From a virus: a stretch of DNA of 20,319 nucleotides. Where the stretch lies: IMG/VR virus record IMGVR_UViG_3300017731_000086, positions 1-20,319 of that record. One strand, 5' to 3'. Position 1 is the stretch's first letter, and each line of letters opens with the position of its first letter. The position numbers were made by a program, and so were the translations under genes. Positions 1 to 9,671 of the stretch are shown here, in pieces. The notes beneath the pieces are model-generated. The model had not been told where the DNA came from. It worked only from the letters and a program-made list of their open reading frames with translations, and searched no databases.

Positions 1-2
1 CT

Positions 3-323
3 GACTTACTTACACTAATTAAGCTGAATCCAAATCAGCCATACCAAATTATTGAAGACAAGGTTTATATAAATCACAGTGGTGACTTGTACTGTGACTA
101 TATTGCTAATGTCTCTGAAGCAGAGTTTCCTGTGTACTTCTCTAAGATGATTGAGTATGCACTAGCTAAAGACTTTGCTATGTCGATACGCGACAATGCT
201 ACAACAAAAGAAATTATGGCTATGGAGTATCAAAATCAATCGCGCATGGCTAGATACACTGATAGTCAGCAACATCCAATAACACCAATACAGAGTAGAC
301 CATTCCTTGATGTGAGGTACTAA
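3..323 (+). CDS. Tail adaptor protein (T7 gp11 / tail tubular protein A-like), C-terminal part
   Basis: The reading frame is open from base 3, so the start lies left of the window; a TTG at 87 is only an internal codon. About 106 C-terminal residues are visible. The stretch with ALAKDFAMSIRDNATTKE, then a basic helix and a DSQQ motif near the end, is the pattern I recognise from the C-terminus of podovirus tail tubular protein A (head-to-tail adaptor). Such proteins form the ring between the portal and the nozzle. The next gene starts inside the stop codon (TAATG at 321-325) and encodes the nozzle, which is the expected partner and order. The assignment rests on a fragment plus context. Confidence 0.7.
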   Translation, partial: DLLTLIKLNPNQPYQIIEDKVYINHSGDLYCDYIANVSEAEFPVYFSKMIEYALAKDFAMSIRDNATTKEIMAMEYQNQSRMARYTDSQQHPITPIQSRPFLDVRY

Positions 324-2989
324 TGGCTAGAAGTAACTTTGTCCAAAACAAGTTTGTTAGTGGTGAGTTATCTGAAAGCATTAAAGCTAGAACAGACCTC
401 GACCAATACTATCAGGGCATGGAAATTGCTACCAACGTAGTGACCACCCCTCAAGGTGGCGTTAAAAGACGTATGGGTTCTGAGTTTATTGACGTTCCAC
501 AGGGTAAAACTGTGCGAATAACTGGTAGCTTTACTTTTAGTTCTAGCAATGTAAAGTCAGGCAGTAATGTTAATAATCTTGCTGATAATAACCCATCAAC
601 CGTAGTAGAGTTTGATGGTATAGGCTCTAATGCTAATGTAGTAATATGGCAAAATACATTTTCTAATAGCCCAACCTTTACCAAAACTGTTAGCTTTATT
701 GACCTTATTGGCATTAAGTTTAGTTTAGATGTTTCTAGCACAGAGTTTCTTTTGGAAAGCTCTACTGATGGTAGCACTTGGGGAGCAGACGGTACAAACG
801 AACAAAGCATTGTTGTTCCAAAGATTACAAACTTTGAGCAAAACATGCGGCTTAGAGTTGATATTCCTGTATCTACTACTGGCGGTCCAAATACATACGT
901 TAGACGTTATTGGAGATTAGTCCGCAGGGCAAGCACTCCATTAGGTCTGGCTGTTATGTCTATAAAGGATGTAAACTTCTATGAGTTAGATACGGCTAAT
1001 ATATCTGAAGATTACAAATTGCATAAGTTTGAAGTTAGCAAAGATGACAGTTTTTTGTTGTTTTTCCAACCATCTAACTTACGCATATTTAGAGTAACAG
1101 CTACAGCGACAACATATCTACAAGACATTAATCATGGATTAGGCACAAACTACCCTAATCGTGTTGCTAGTAACGAAAATGTATTATTACTGTTCAACAA
1201 GAATGTTGCACCTAGACGCTTAGTGTATAACTTTAATAATGATGGCTTGTTTTATTACGACACTCCTACGTTTACAAATATTCCTAGATATGACTTTGAT
1301 GACCGAAATAGTCCAACTGAAGTAGCCGCAGTTAATACAGTTACATTTCACTCTAATTATGTTGCAGGTGATAAGTATCAACTAGAAGTTGATGGAGTAT
1401 TAAGTAAAGAGATTGTATATCATGGCGATGCTGACACTGACGAGCAAACTGCTACAGCAAGGTCTATGCAGGTAAATCTTCAGGATATGCCTGTTTTTGG
1501 CGATTCTGGCATTTCAGTTGCAAGAACTGGCACTGATGAATACACCGTAACAATGGCAGGCGATTCTGCTAACGACTACCCTTTAATGACAGGCTTTGGC
1601 ACTACAAACGCACACCCAATAACATTTAATGGGTATACGCAAGGAAGAGATACAAAAGAGCCTATCTGGAGTGCTACAAGAGGCTATCCAAATCTTGGTG
1701 TATTTGCAGAAGGCAGACTATGGATTGGTGGCACACGCGACAAGCCACAGGTTCTAATGGCATCACAAGCAGGATTTTACTTTGATTTCAAAGTAGAACG
1801 AGGAGAAGCAACCGAAGGGTTTTTGTTTACTATTAATGGGTCAAAGAGTGCTATCGTTGACGTTACTGGCGGTCGTGGCGTTACAGTATTTACTGAGGGA
1901 GCAGAGTACAGTATTACAGGCAACACTCCTGCTACGCTTGATGCCCAACAGCAGACGCAACATGGTAGCTTTAGTGAAGATGTACCTACACTAGCCCTAG
2001 ACGGCACTACATTGTTCGTAGACCGCAATGGCAGAACACTTCGACAGTTCATCTTTGATTACAGAGAAGAAGGCTTTAGAAGCGTAGATATGTCTGTATT
2101 ATCATCACATCTGATTAGCGCTCCTGTAGACATGGATGCGGTTACTGCGGTATCAGCAGATGATGCTAACTATGTATTTGTTATTAACGCTGATGGTACT
2201 GCTATCGTAATGAACACATTGCGCGACCAAGACATTACAGGATTTACTAAGTTTGACCAAATTAGAGTAGCTGTTGATGGCAGTGAGATACAAGGCAGTA
2301 ATACTAACTTTGCAGGTTCTGTAGATAAGTATAAGCAAGTTGTTTCTGTAAACAATGTTTTGCACGTTTTATGTCAAACAGGCGGCGTTGCTACTAGTGG
2401 TTATGAGTTTACATTATCGCGACTCACATTAGATCACTTGATGGATATCAGTGTTAAGTTTGCGCCTAGTTCATCGCCAGATGGTAATGGCAATTATCAT
2501 CCGCAGTATCTTACTGGGACAAAACATTTATCAGGCAATCAGCTTATTAATGTTGTAGCGGGTAACAGCGTATTACCACCAAGATATGCGGCACAGTATG
2601 CTAACGTAGTTGAACTTACAGATGCAGAAAGAAAACTAAATGCTACTATAGAGGTAGGTCGTAACTTTGTGCCTACTGTCAAACCCATGCCATTAAGCAC
2701 CATGATGGCTAGTGGTGACAACATACAGATGGCATTAAAGCGCGTAGATAGAATGAATTTGCGTGTAATTAACTCAGCAGGTGTTAATATAGATGGTGTA
2801 GCTGTACCTGTAAGAGAGTTTGGAGATTCTGGTAGTAGCCCACTAAATACATCTTTAGTGCCGTCTACAGGGATTATAGAAGACAATAACGGTGGTAACG
2901 GTTGGGGTAGAGAGGTTGTTCCTAAGATAACAGTGCCAGACCCAACACCATTTCATTTATTAGCAATAGATTACGAGATTAGTTCTTAG
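323..2989 (+). CDS. Tail nozzle protein (T7 gp12 / tail tubular protein B-like) with inserted beta domains
   Basis: This 888-residue protein should form the tip of the short tail. Residues 1-55 show the family signature: FVSGELSESIKARTDLDQYY, then TPQGGVKRRMGSEF. Normally a beta-propeller strand of the RLIPFEFS...YVLEFG type follows soon after; here its equivalent (YKLHKFEVSKDDSFLLFF) comes only at residue 231. The roughly 155 residues between (about 66-222) look like a discoidin/F5-8C-type beta sandwich: NLADNNPSTVVEF, FLLESSTDGSTW, RYWRLVRR, IKDVNFYEL. A second possible extra beta module lies at about 330-445. The rest (GVFAEGRLWIGGT, FTINGSKSAIVDV, GRTLRQFIFD) is typical nozzle sequence. 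Start is ATG at 323, coupled to the adaptor stop. The family assignment is firm; the domain identities are by eye. Confidence 0.85.
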   Translation: MARSNFVQNKFVSGELSESIKARTDLDQYYQGMEIATNVVTTPQGGVKRRMGSEFIDVPQGKTVRITGSFTFSSSNVKSGSNVNNLADNNPSTVVEFDGIGSNANVVIWQNTFSNSPTFTKTVSFIDLIGIKFSLDVSSTEFLLESSTDGSTWGADGTNEQSIVVPKITNFEQNMRLRVDIPVSTTGGPNTYVRRYWRLVRRASTPLGLAVMSIKDVNFYELDTANISEDYKLHKFEVSKDDSFLLFFQPSNLRIFRVTATATTYLQDINHGLGTNYPNRVASNENVLLLFNKNVAPRRLVYNFNNDGLFYYDTPTFTNIPRYDFDDRNSPTEVAAVNTVTFHSNYVAGDKYQLEVDGVLSKEIVYHGDADTDEQTATARSMQVNLQDMPVFGDSGISVARTGTDEYTVTMAGDSANDYPLMTGFGTTNAHPITFNGYTQGRDTKEPIWSATRGYPNLGVFAEGRLWIGGTRDKPQVLMASQAGFYFDFKVERGEATEGFLFTINGSKSAIVDVTGGRGVTVFTEGAEYSITGNTPATLDAQQQTQHGSFSEDVPTLALDGTTLFVDRNGRTLRQFIFDYREEGFRSVDMSVLSSHLISAPVDMDAVTAVSADDANYVFVINADGTAIVMNTLRDQDITGFTKFDQIRVAVDGSEIQGSNTNFAGSVDKYKQVVSVNNVLHVLCQTGGVATSGYEFTLSRLTLDHLMDISVKFAPSSSPDGNGNYHPQYLTGTKHLSGNQLINVVAGNSVLPPRYAAQYANVVELTDAERKLNATIEVGRNFVPTVKPMPLSTMMASGDNIQMALKRVDRMNLRVINSAGVNIDGVAVPVREFGDSGSSPLNTSLVPSTGIIEDNNGGNGWGREVVPKITVPDPTPFHLLAIDYEISS

Positions 2990-2997
2990 AGGTTATT

Positions 2998-3387
2998 ATG
3001 TGGCAGTTAATTGCATTGGCAGGTGCGGCACAAGCGTATGGGCAATACCAAACAGGTAAGGCGCAAGAAGCACAAATGAAGCGTCAGGCAGAACAAGAAC
3101 GCTTACGCGCTCAGACTGAAGAGCTTGCTAGGCGTGAGGAGTTAAATCAGGCGATTGCCGCTAATCAGGTTGCTATGGCTATGAGTGGTATAAGTGGCGC
3201 GACACCACAAAGTGTATCTTTAGAATCTGCTCGACAAACAACCACTAGCGAAGCGGCTATAAGTCTCAGTGAAAAACTAAAACAACGTCAACTTATTAGA
3301 GAAGGTAAAGCCGCGGCATATGCAGGAAGAATTGGTGCTGTAGGCACTTTATTAAAAGCTGGCGCAGATGCCTCTGCATCAACATAG
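2998..3387 (+). CDS. Internal virion protein, T7 gp14-like
   Basis: This is a 129-residue protein with a small-residue hydrophobic N-terminus (MWQLIALAGAAQAYGQY), then a Gln/Glu/Arg-rich helix (about 18-60), a Gly/Ser turn around AMSGISGATPQS (about 62-73), a second helix and a Gly/Ala-rich tail. That layout matches small gp14-type internal core proteins, which are ejected into the cell envelope during infection and help form the trans-envelope channel. It sits between the nozzle and the gp15-like gene, as expected. AGAGG lies 6-10 nt upstream of the ATG and the gap to the nozzle stop is 8 nt. Sequence similarity across this family is low, so position and composition carry much of the call. 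Confidence 0.7.
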   Translation: MWQLIALAGAAQAYGQYQTGKAQEAQMKRQAEQERLRAQTEELARREELNQAIAANQVAMAMSGISGATPQSVSLESARQTTTSEAAISLSEKLKQRQLIREGKAAAYAGRIGAVGTLLKAGADASAST

Positions 3388-3395
3388 GATAAAAC

Positions 3396-5534
3396 ATGGC
3401 TATTAAACCTATTACAAGATATGGAAAGTTTACCCCTACTGATGTAGATCGGTCAGGTGAAATTCGTATGCGCGCACTTGCAGGTCTTAGTGAGCAGGTT
3501 TATGACATCACTCGTGACGTTGTTAAAACTAAGCGTGAGCAAGAAGCTGTTGGTGAAGCAGTACAAGCGGCAGAAGAGTCTCGTCAAGTTGATCCTGTAA
3601 CTGGCAAAGTGACTTATGGTGAGGTAGAAAAAAGAAGTGCATTTAAGTTTGGGTCTGCACAATTCAATCAAGCATTAAACGCAACGGTACGAAGTCAGCG
3701 TGAGCAAGATAGTCGAGCTAAAATTGCTGAGTTTAAAGAAACATATAGAGATGATCCTTCAGGTTTTCAAAGCGCATCAGAAGGATATTTAAAAGGCTTG
3801 TTAGAAAGCGCACCAGAAAAAATGCGCCCAACAATAAGGCAAGATGTTAGCAGTCGCATACTAACTGCACAAACAACGATCAACACTAACTTTCAAACAA
3901 AACAAAAAGAAACTGCTATTAATTTGCACAAAGGCAACATCAATGATGGTGTAGCTGAAATGACTAGGCTCATTGTTAAAGGTGAAGACGCAACTGTAGA
4001 ATACAATAGCACAATAGAGTCTATAAAAGCTTTAGCAGAAGTCGATGAGTCGTATGATTATGAGCAAGCTGTAACAAACTTAAATAAAAAAAGAGATGAA
4101 ACTGCAAGAACAAAAAAATTATTAGACACAGCAGAAACAAATGTATCACAAGCATATAAAGATTTATTGGATTTAGAAGATAAAATACCATCAAACTATT
4201 CAGCAGATGAATGGGGAAAGTATTTAGAAAATACTAGAAAACGTATTAATGTTAAAAAGTCTGTAATTGAAAATGCAAAAATTGTTGATAAACAAGCAGA
4301 AAGAGAATTTGCTGATGGCGTTACCGCGCAAGTTGCTATGGGTCAAGATTATAATGAAGAAGATTTAGAAAAAGCTCTTGCAATATATGAAGGCACAGAC
4401 GCTAAAAAGAATTTAGAAGATGCTGTTCAAATACATGAATACAAGCAAAGTAGTTTTAATGAAAGAATAAAACTGCGAGAACAGGCTAAGAATTTAGGCG
4501 TACAAGGTGCTGAAGTTTTAGCAAAAATAATACAAGCTGAAACCCAACTTAATACTGCTTTATTGCAAGACCCAATGGGATATGCGTTTACACAAAAATC
4601 TAGCGGTGTGGTTAGAAGTGACTTTAATGTATTAAATCCAACAAAAGAAACATTAGAGCAAAGAAAAGCAAATGCTAAATTAGCTTCACAGCATTACACG
4701 AATGGGCAAAAAAACTTTCCTATACTAACATCTAGTGAAGCAGATGTATTTATTCAGGGCTTTGCTTTAATGACAGCTAATGAGCAGTCTAATTTAGCGC
4801 AAGTATATGGAGCTGATTCATATATCTGGGGATTGTTGTCAGACAAAAATCAAGGAGTGTATGCACAAGCGGGATCACATCCTAACAAAAATGTCAGTCA
4901 AAAAATATTTGATGGATTAGAAGCAATTAAAGCTGACCCTGCCCAAGTATCTGGCGAGGACTTTACAAAAACTTTTGAAACATATTTTTATAATTATATA
5001 GGTGAAGGAACAGTACCATATCAAGACGAGGCAGACTTGTATGATGCCGCCGTAGCTTTTTATGCTAGTACAGTACCGCAAGGGACTAGACTTATAAGTA
5101 CTAAAAAGACATCAGAAGCGATCAAGTCTGTTATTGGTGAAGTTATTGATTACAATGGCTATAAAACGATACTACCTACAGATGTTACTGAAGATCAATT
5201 TGAAGATTATTGGGATAATATCACTTTGAATACAATAGCAAATATTATGCCTAACGATACAGAAAGCAGACAAAAACAAGTTTTAAGATTTTTTCAAAGT
5301 GGCGATGTGCGTATGCAGCAAGTAGCAGGCGGGCAATATATTGCAAGATTGGGCGATAAAGTTGCTGTACATGAGATTAATGGCAACCCTGTTTATTTTA
5401 ATATTGATCCTTTTGTATCGCAAGCAAGATTTGAATTTCAACAAGAAGAAGCATCAAAAAAACAAGCCGCAAGAGCAGAGTCAATTAAACGATTGCAAGA
5501 GTTCAAAGAAACTGAAATAGGTGTAGCTCTGTAA
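3396..5534 (+). CDS. Internal virion protein, T7 gp15-like
   Basis: The product has 712 residues, mostly predicted helical and rich in Gln, Glu, Lys and Ala, close to the length of T7 gp15 (about 750). The N-terminus (AIKPITRYGKFTPTDVDRS) followed by a charged coiled-coil-like region resembles internal core proteins of podoviruses. There is no signal peptide or membrane segment. AGGA lies upstream of the ATG, and the stop overlaps the next start (TAATG at 5532-5536). The first roughly 350 bases are clearly richer in G+C than the segment from about 4080 on (28/60 at 3421-3480 and 3541-3600, against 15/60 at 4081-4140 and 20/60 at 4261-4320), suggesting mosaic origin. Function is inferred from position, length and composition. 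Confidence 0.65.
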   Translation: MAIKPITRYGKFTPTDVDRSGEIRMRALAGLSEQVYDITRDVVKTKREQEAVGEAVQAAEESRQVDPVTGKVTYGEVEKRSAFKFGSAQFNQALNATVRSQREQDSRAKIAEFKETYRDDPSGFQSASEGYLKGLLESAPEKMRPTIRQDVSSRILTAQTTINTNFQTKQKETAINLHKGNINDGVAEMTRLIVKGEDATVEYNSTIESIKALAEVDESYDYEQAVTNLNKKRDETARTKKLLDTAETNVSQAYKDLLDLEDKIPSNYSADEWGKYLENTRKRINVKKSVIENAKIVDKQAEREFADGVTAQVAMGQDYNEEDLEKALAIYEGTDAKKNLEDAVQIHEYKQSSFNERIKLREQAKNLGVQGAEVLAKIIQAETQLNTALLQDPMGYAFTQKSSGVVRSDFNVLNPTKETLEQRKANAKLASQHYTNGQKNFPILTSSEADVFIQGFALMTANEQSNLAQVYGADSYIWGLLSDKNQGVYAQAGSHPNKNVSQKIFDGLEAIKADPAQVSGEDFTKTFETYFYNYIGEGTVPYQDEADLYDAAVAFYASTVPQGTRLISTKKTSEAIKSVIGEVIDYNGYKTILPTDVTEDQFEDYWDNITLNTIANIMPNDTESRQKQVLRFFQSGDVRMQQVAGGQYIARLGDKVAVHEINGNPVYFNIDPFVSQARFEFQQEEASKKQAARAESIKRLQEFKETEIGVAL

Positions 5535-7342
5535 TGCCAATTTTATCTGAAAAAGGTAATAGACAGTTATTGCAAAATTTGCAACCTATGCAGTTTGACG
5601 TAGGTGATAACCCAACATTCGGTGAAACAAATAGTGCCGCATATCAATACGTGCGCGATGAAGAGCGATCTATATCTGCTAGCTTTAATAATCAATCCTA
5701 TTATGACAGGCGCGAAACAGTATTAAAAGCTAAAGAAGACGGTATGGATTTATCTGCTTATACAAATATGTATGGTGAATTTAACTATGATAGATTGGCG
5801 GAAGATACTGGGCTTGTAAAATCAGATAGAGAAATATTTGACGAGCGTAATCAATTTTTAGAACAGCGCAGAAACCGCAATAAAGACATTATGGAAAGGG
5901 GCAACGGATTTGCACAATTTTTAGGCATGGCAGGTTCATATATTGTAGACCCTATTAATATAGCCACTTTACCTTTTGGTGGCGTAGGAACTACGGCAAA
6001 AAGTTTAAGCACGTTAAGTCGTGTGTTAGTTGGAGCAAGAAATAGCGCGGGCATTGCAGTTGCCTCTGAATCCGCTATACAACCATTAGTTTACAGCCAC
6101 AAACAAACTATTGGTTCTCCGTATGAAGTTGAAGACGCATTACGTGTAATAGGTATCGTATCTCTTACAGCAGGTGTTTTAGGTGGCGGCATACAAGGCG
6201 TATCAGGTTATTTATCTAAAACAGCAGAAAAATCTGCAGAATATATTAAAACAGATTTATTTCCACAGGCTCCTTATAAGTATACTTCCCCTACAGTACA
6301 GGGCAATTCAGTAGGGATACCTACTTTAAAAAATATAGAAGCTACAAAACAAAAGATTTTGACAGAGCAAAAAGAAAAATTAGTTGCTCTTGCAGGCGAA
6401 GGCATTACTAGAGGTGAGCGCAAAAAAATTAATGAAAGCCTTGTAAATTTACGCAAGTCTCTAGAGGATTTAGAATCTGAGCCGTTATATGTGCCAGAGG
6501 TGGGTAAAGGTAAAAAGCGTAAAGCGGCTAAATTAAAACGTAATGCAGAAGTAAAACGCGCAGATAGAATTAGAGATATAAAATCTCAAATAAATAGACT
6601 AGAAACACAATTAAAAAAAGATCAACAAGCAGGTTTGGCAAAAGCAGACCTCAGCCGCATAGAGCAAGGCATATTGCCGCAAAGAGCGCAAAAAGAGCTT
6701 GATGATTGGATCACTAAAAGTACAACAGCAGAAGAAAAAGCTGTGTTTGCTATTGAGTTATTTGCTGAAAATTTAAGATTGCAAAAAGGGTTCAGAGCAG
6801 AAGAAGTAGCTTTAAAGGCGTTTGAAGCGTATGCAAAAGGAACGATAAAAAGTATTGATGAAGCTAGGGTTGTTGCAATTAAAGACCTAAATAAATCTAT
6901 TGCAGAAGCTACTGATCCTAAAATGCGCGATGATTTAGTACAATTAAAAAATAAACTCGAAACTGCTGAAAACGCAGAAGATGCTTTTAATGATATATTC
7001 AAAACTAATATAGATAAAGATATTGAAATTATTGCAAACAATTCTAAGTTAGCTCGTGAGTTTGATAAGCGCACAGTAACACTCGATGAGCTAAAAGAGT
7101 TGCCTTTGCCCCCTGCGCCAAAAGCGCAAACTACATCTTTGCAAGCACAGGCTTTAGAAGATGCAGGATTTAGCCAACGGTTTGATCACGAAATGGCAGT
7201 TTATAATTCTATAGACGAACCTTTAGCTATAAAGGTTGCTGATGATGGCAAGCAAACGCTTGTTGATGCAAAACAAATAATAAAAGACATAGATGATGAG
7301 CTTGAAGGATTAGAGTCAATAATGAGGTGTACCCGTGGCTAG
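5534..7342 (+). CDS. Internal virion protein, N-terminal part of a gp16-like system
   Basis: This 602-residue protein follows the gp15-like gene with a TAATG overlap. The N-terminal half (YDRRETVLKAKEDG, FNYDRLAEDTG, then a Gly/Ala-rich hydrophobic stretch at about 130-225) resembles large podovirus core proteins. About 265-475 is a long Lys/Glu-rich coiled-coil region. The C-terminus (DDELEGLESIMRC) looks like the end of a module found in large ejected phage proteins. I see no lysozyme or transglycosylase motif of the kind at the N-terminus of T7 gp16. Together with the next gene it gives 1380 residues, close to T7 gp16 (1318), so the two probably share the role of one large core protein. 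Confidence 0.6.
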   Translation: MPILSEKGNRQLLQNLQPMQFDVGDNPTFGETNSAAYQYVRDEERSISASFNNQSYYDRRETVLKAKEDGMDLSAYTNMYGEFNYDRLAEDTGLVKSDREIFDERNQFLEQRRNRNKDIMERGNGFAQFLGMAGSYIVDPINIATLPFGGVGTTAKSLSTLSRVLVGARNSAGIAVASESAIQPLVYSHKQTIGSPYEVEDALRVIGIVSLTAGVLGGGIQGVSGYLSKTAEKSAEYIKTDLFPQAPYKYTSPTVQGNSVGIPTLKNIEATKQKILTEQKEKLVALAGEGITRGERKKINESLVNLRKSLEDLESEPLYVPEVGKGKKRKAAKLKRNAEVKRADRIRDIKSQINRLETQLKKDQQAGLAKADLSRIEQGILPQRAQKELDDWITKSTTAEEKAVFAIELFAENLRLQKGFRAEEVALKAFEAYAKGTIKSIDEARVVAIKDLNKSIAEATDPKMRDDLVQLKNKLETAENAEDAFNDIFKTNIDKDIEIIANNSKLAREFDKRTVTLDELKELPLPPAPKAQTTSLQAQALEDAGFSQRFDHEMAVYNSIDEPLAIKVADDGKQTLVDAKQIIKDIDDELEGLESIMRCTRG

Positions 7343-9671
7343 TTTTGATTATTGTATTAACCTTGCTGTTAAAGAAAATCGCATATCTAAAAAGATGGGC
7401 GATAAAATACTTGATTCAGAAAATCCTGTTGACGTTATAAAAAATATTGCAGGTGAGCTATCACAGCAAAAACGCGAAAAAGTAATTGACGCAATACGTC
7501 TTTCACAGAATATTGAGTATATTAATCAGCACCCAAAAGGTTTAGGGGCTGGCTTAGTATCTTTGCTATCTAAAGATGTTACAGAAAAAGCTAAATCATT
7601 TAATGTTGACTATTTGCAAAAAGTTTATACGCAAAGATTTGCGGCAATGTGGTCTGACGGTCTTGAGCGCTTTAGAACCAAAACATTTGGGTTAACGCAG
7701 GATTCAGATGGCATAGCAGAGTTTGTGCGAGCGGCACATGGCAAACAATCTTCTGATGCAACTATAAATGGATTAGCAAAAGCATGGCTAGATGTTTCTG
7801 AAGCTATGCGCGTCAAGTTTAATGAGGTTGGTGGCAACATTTCTAAGAACGAAGACTGGGTATTTCCGCAGGCACATGATGGTCGTTTAATAGAAAAAGC
7901 CACTGAAGACGGTTGGGTGAGTTATATAAAACCCTTATTAGATACAACTAAAATGCTTGACGATCTAGGAAAGCCCTTACAAGGTGACGATTTAGATGGA
8001 GCATTGAGGTATGTTTATCAAACAATTGTTACTGGTGGTGTAAACAAAGCGCAAGGGTTGCCAACGCCTAAAAGGTTAGCAACAAAACTAACACGCAAAG
8101 ATAGTGAAAAAAGATTTTTATATTTTAAAGATGGTGATGCTTGGCTAGAGTATCAGAATAAATTTGGTAAAGGCGATGTATTGTCTACCATTACAGATTA
8201 CATACAAACTAAATCATCTGATATTGCGCTTGTAGAAATTTTAGGCACAAATCCTAAAAATATGTATGAGTCTTTAAAAAATTACGCAATAGCTCAGTCT
8301 GCTAGACAAGGTAAAAAATTCAAAAATATTGGCTATTATAATTCTGTGTATAAAGTTGTTAGCGGTGAAATAAATGGCGGTCACATGACCACTACGGCTG
8401 ATGCTCTCCAAGCACATAGAAACGTAGAAGTTGCGGCTAATTTAGGTTGGGCATTTTTTGCATCTTTCACTGATGTAGCTACATCGGCGTTAGCATCTCA
8501 TTATAACAAGATGCCAATAGTAAAAACTTTTTTTAGACAGCTAGACATATATGCTTCACAAGTTGTTAACGGAAAGAAAGGAAAAGAGTATCGCGACTTT
8601 CTCACCAGAAGCGGCGTAATAATAGATACAATGATGGGCAGGGCGCACAATACAAACAGGTTTACAGATACCTATGGCACTGGATATACAGCAAAAGCGG
8701 CTGATTTTGTTTTAAGATTCACAGGGCTGACTAATTTGTCGCAATCTATGCAAAAAGGCTTTGCAATGGAGTTTGCAGGCATGCTGTCTGACAGCTTTAA
8801 AAAAGGATTTGATGAGCTAGACTTTAAAGAAGTTTTAGTTAGAAATGGTATTACAAAAGAAGACTGGGATAGTTTAAGAGCAACTAAAACAATCAAGTTT
8901 AGAAATGCTACATTTGCTGATTTAACTGCTGATAAAAGCATGAAATTTCATGCTATGGTTTTAAAAGAAATGGAGTATGCAACACCCATGCTTGATGCTA
9001 GAACGCAGGCAATTACTACAGGCGGTTTACAAAGAGCAACGGTAGGCGGGCAGGCTGTACGTAGTGTAATGCAAATTAAGTCATTTCCTATAACTGTAGC
9101 AATGAATCAATATAACAGGACTATGGCTCAAGCAAGCGCAAAAGGTAAGGTTGCGTATGGCGGTGCTTTTGTTTTAGGCTCAACCTTAATGGGCGGGTTG
9201 TCACTACAAGTAACTGACATGGGCAAAGGAAGAACGCCAAGAGAAGTTGATGGCAGATTTCTGTTTGATGCTTTTGTAAAAGGCGGCTCAGGTAGTTTAG
9301 TTACTGATATGTTATTAGTGAATCATACACAGTATGGTGCATCTATGCGCGAAGCATTATTAGGATTGCAAGCCGCAAGAGCAGAAAAGCTAGTATCTTT
9401 GACTGCGGGAAATGTGTGGCAGGCTATATCTGGAAATGAAACTAATATATTAGGGGAAAGTGTTAAATTTGTAGAAGATTTAGTGCCTGCTCCGTGGCAA
9501 ACACAACTTATACAAGATTCAATATTTGATGCGCTACGCACTGAAGTTGATCCGCAATATCAAAAGCAATTAAGAAGCATATCACGTAGACGCAAAAAGG
9601 AATATGGACAAGACCAGTGGTGGGAGCGCGGGCAATCACCATTACAAAATATAGAGCAATTATCTGAATAG
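7335..9671 (+). CDS. Internal virion protein, C-terminal part of a gp16-like system
   Basis: This 778-residue protein starts with GTG at 7335 inside the end of the previous gene (8 nt overlap, +1 frame relative to it). AGGTG lies 5 nt upstream of that GTG, so independent initiation is supported. Recognisable stretches include FDYCINLAVKENRISKKMGD at the start, a motif with RFLYFKDGDAWLEYQNKFG (about 265-283), and Gly/Ala-rich hydrophobic segments around AANLGWAFFASFTD and GGAFVLGSTLMGGLSLQV that may insert in membrane. These patterns fit the large, ejected internal protein of podoviruses, expected to line the DNA path through the envelope. No catalytic motif is visible. The protein ends just before the tail-fibre gene. 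Confidence 0.6.
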   Translation: MASFDYCINLAVKENRISKKMGDKILDSENPVDVIKNIAGELSQQKREKVIDAIRLSQNIEYINQHPKGLGAGLVSLLSKDVTEKAKSFNVDYLQKVYTQRFAAMWSDGLERFRTKTFGLTQDSDGIAEFVRAAHGKQSSDATINGLAKAWLDVSEAMRVKFNEVGGNISKNEDWVFPQAHDGRLIEKATEDGWVSYIKPLLDTTKMLDDLGKPLQGDDLDGALRYVYQTIVTGGVNKAQGLPTPKRLATKLTRKDSEKRFLYFKDGDAWLEYQNKFGKGDVLSTITDYIQTKSSDIALVEILGTNPKNMYESLKNYAIAQSARQGKKFKNIGYYNSVYKVVSGEINGGHMTTTADALQAHRNVEVAANLGWAFFASFTDVATSALASHYNKMPIVKTFFRQLDIYASQVVNGKKGKEYRDFLTRSGVIIDTMMGRAHNTNRFTDTYGTGYTAKAADFVLRFTGLTNLSQSMQKGFAMEFAGMLSDSFKKGFDELDFKEVLVRNGITKEDWDSLRATKTIKFRNATFADLTADKSMKFHAMVLKEMEYATPMLDARTQAITTGGLQRATVGGQAVRSVMQIKSFPITVAMNQYNRTMAQASAKGKVAYGGAFVLGSTLMGGLSLQVTDMGKGRTPREVDGRFLFDAFVKGGSGSLVTDMLLVNHTQYGASMREALLGLQAARAEKLVSLTAGNVWQAISGNETNILGESVKFVEDLVPAPWQTQLIQDSIFDALRTEVDPQYQKQLRSISRRRKKEYGQDQWWERGQSPLQNIEQLSE

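Noticed and set aside
451-846. Antisense frame within the nozzle gene
   Set aside because: It has no ribosome site or family resemblance; a shadow of a strongly supported gene, as are the other antisense frames in the structural block.
7330-7342. Programmed frameshift joining the two gp16-like genes
   Set aside because: There is no slippery heptamer or obvious stimulatory structure, and the GTG at 7335 has its own AGGTG ribosome site, so ordinary re-initiation explains the overlap.
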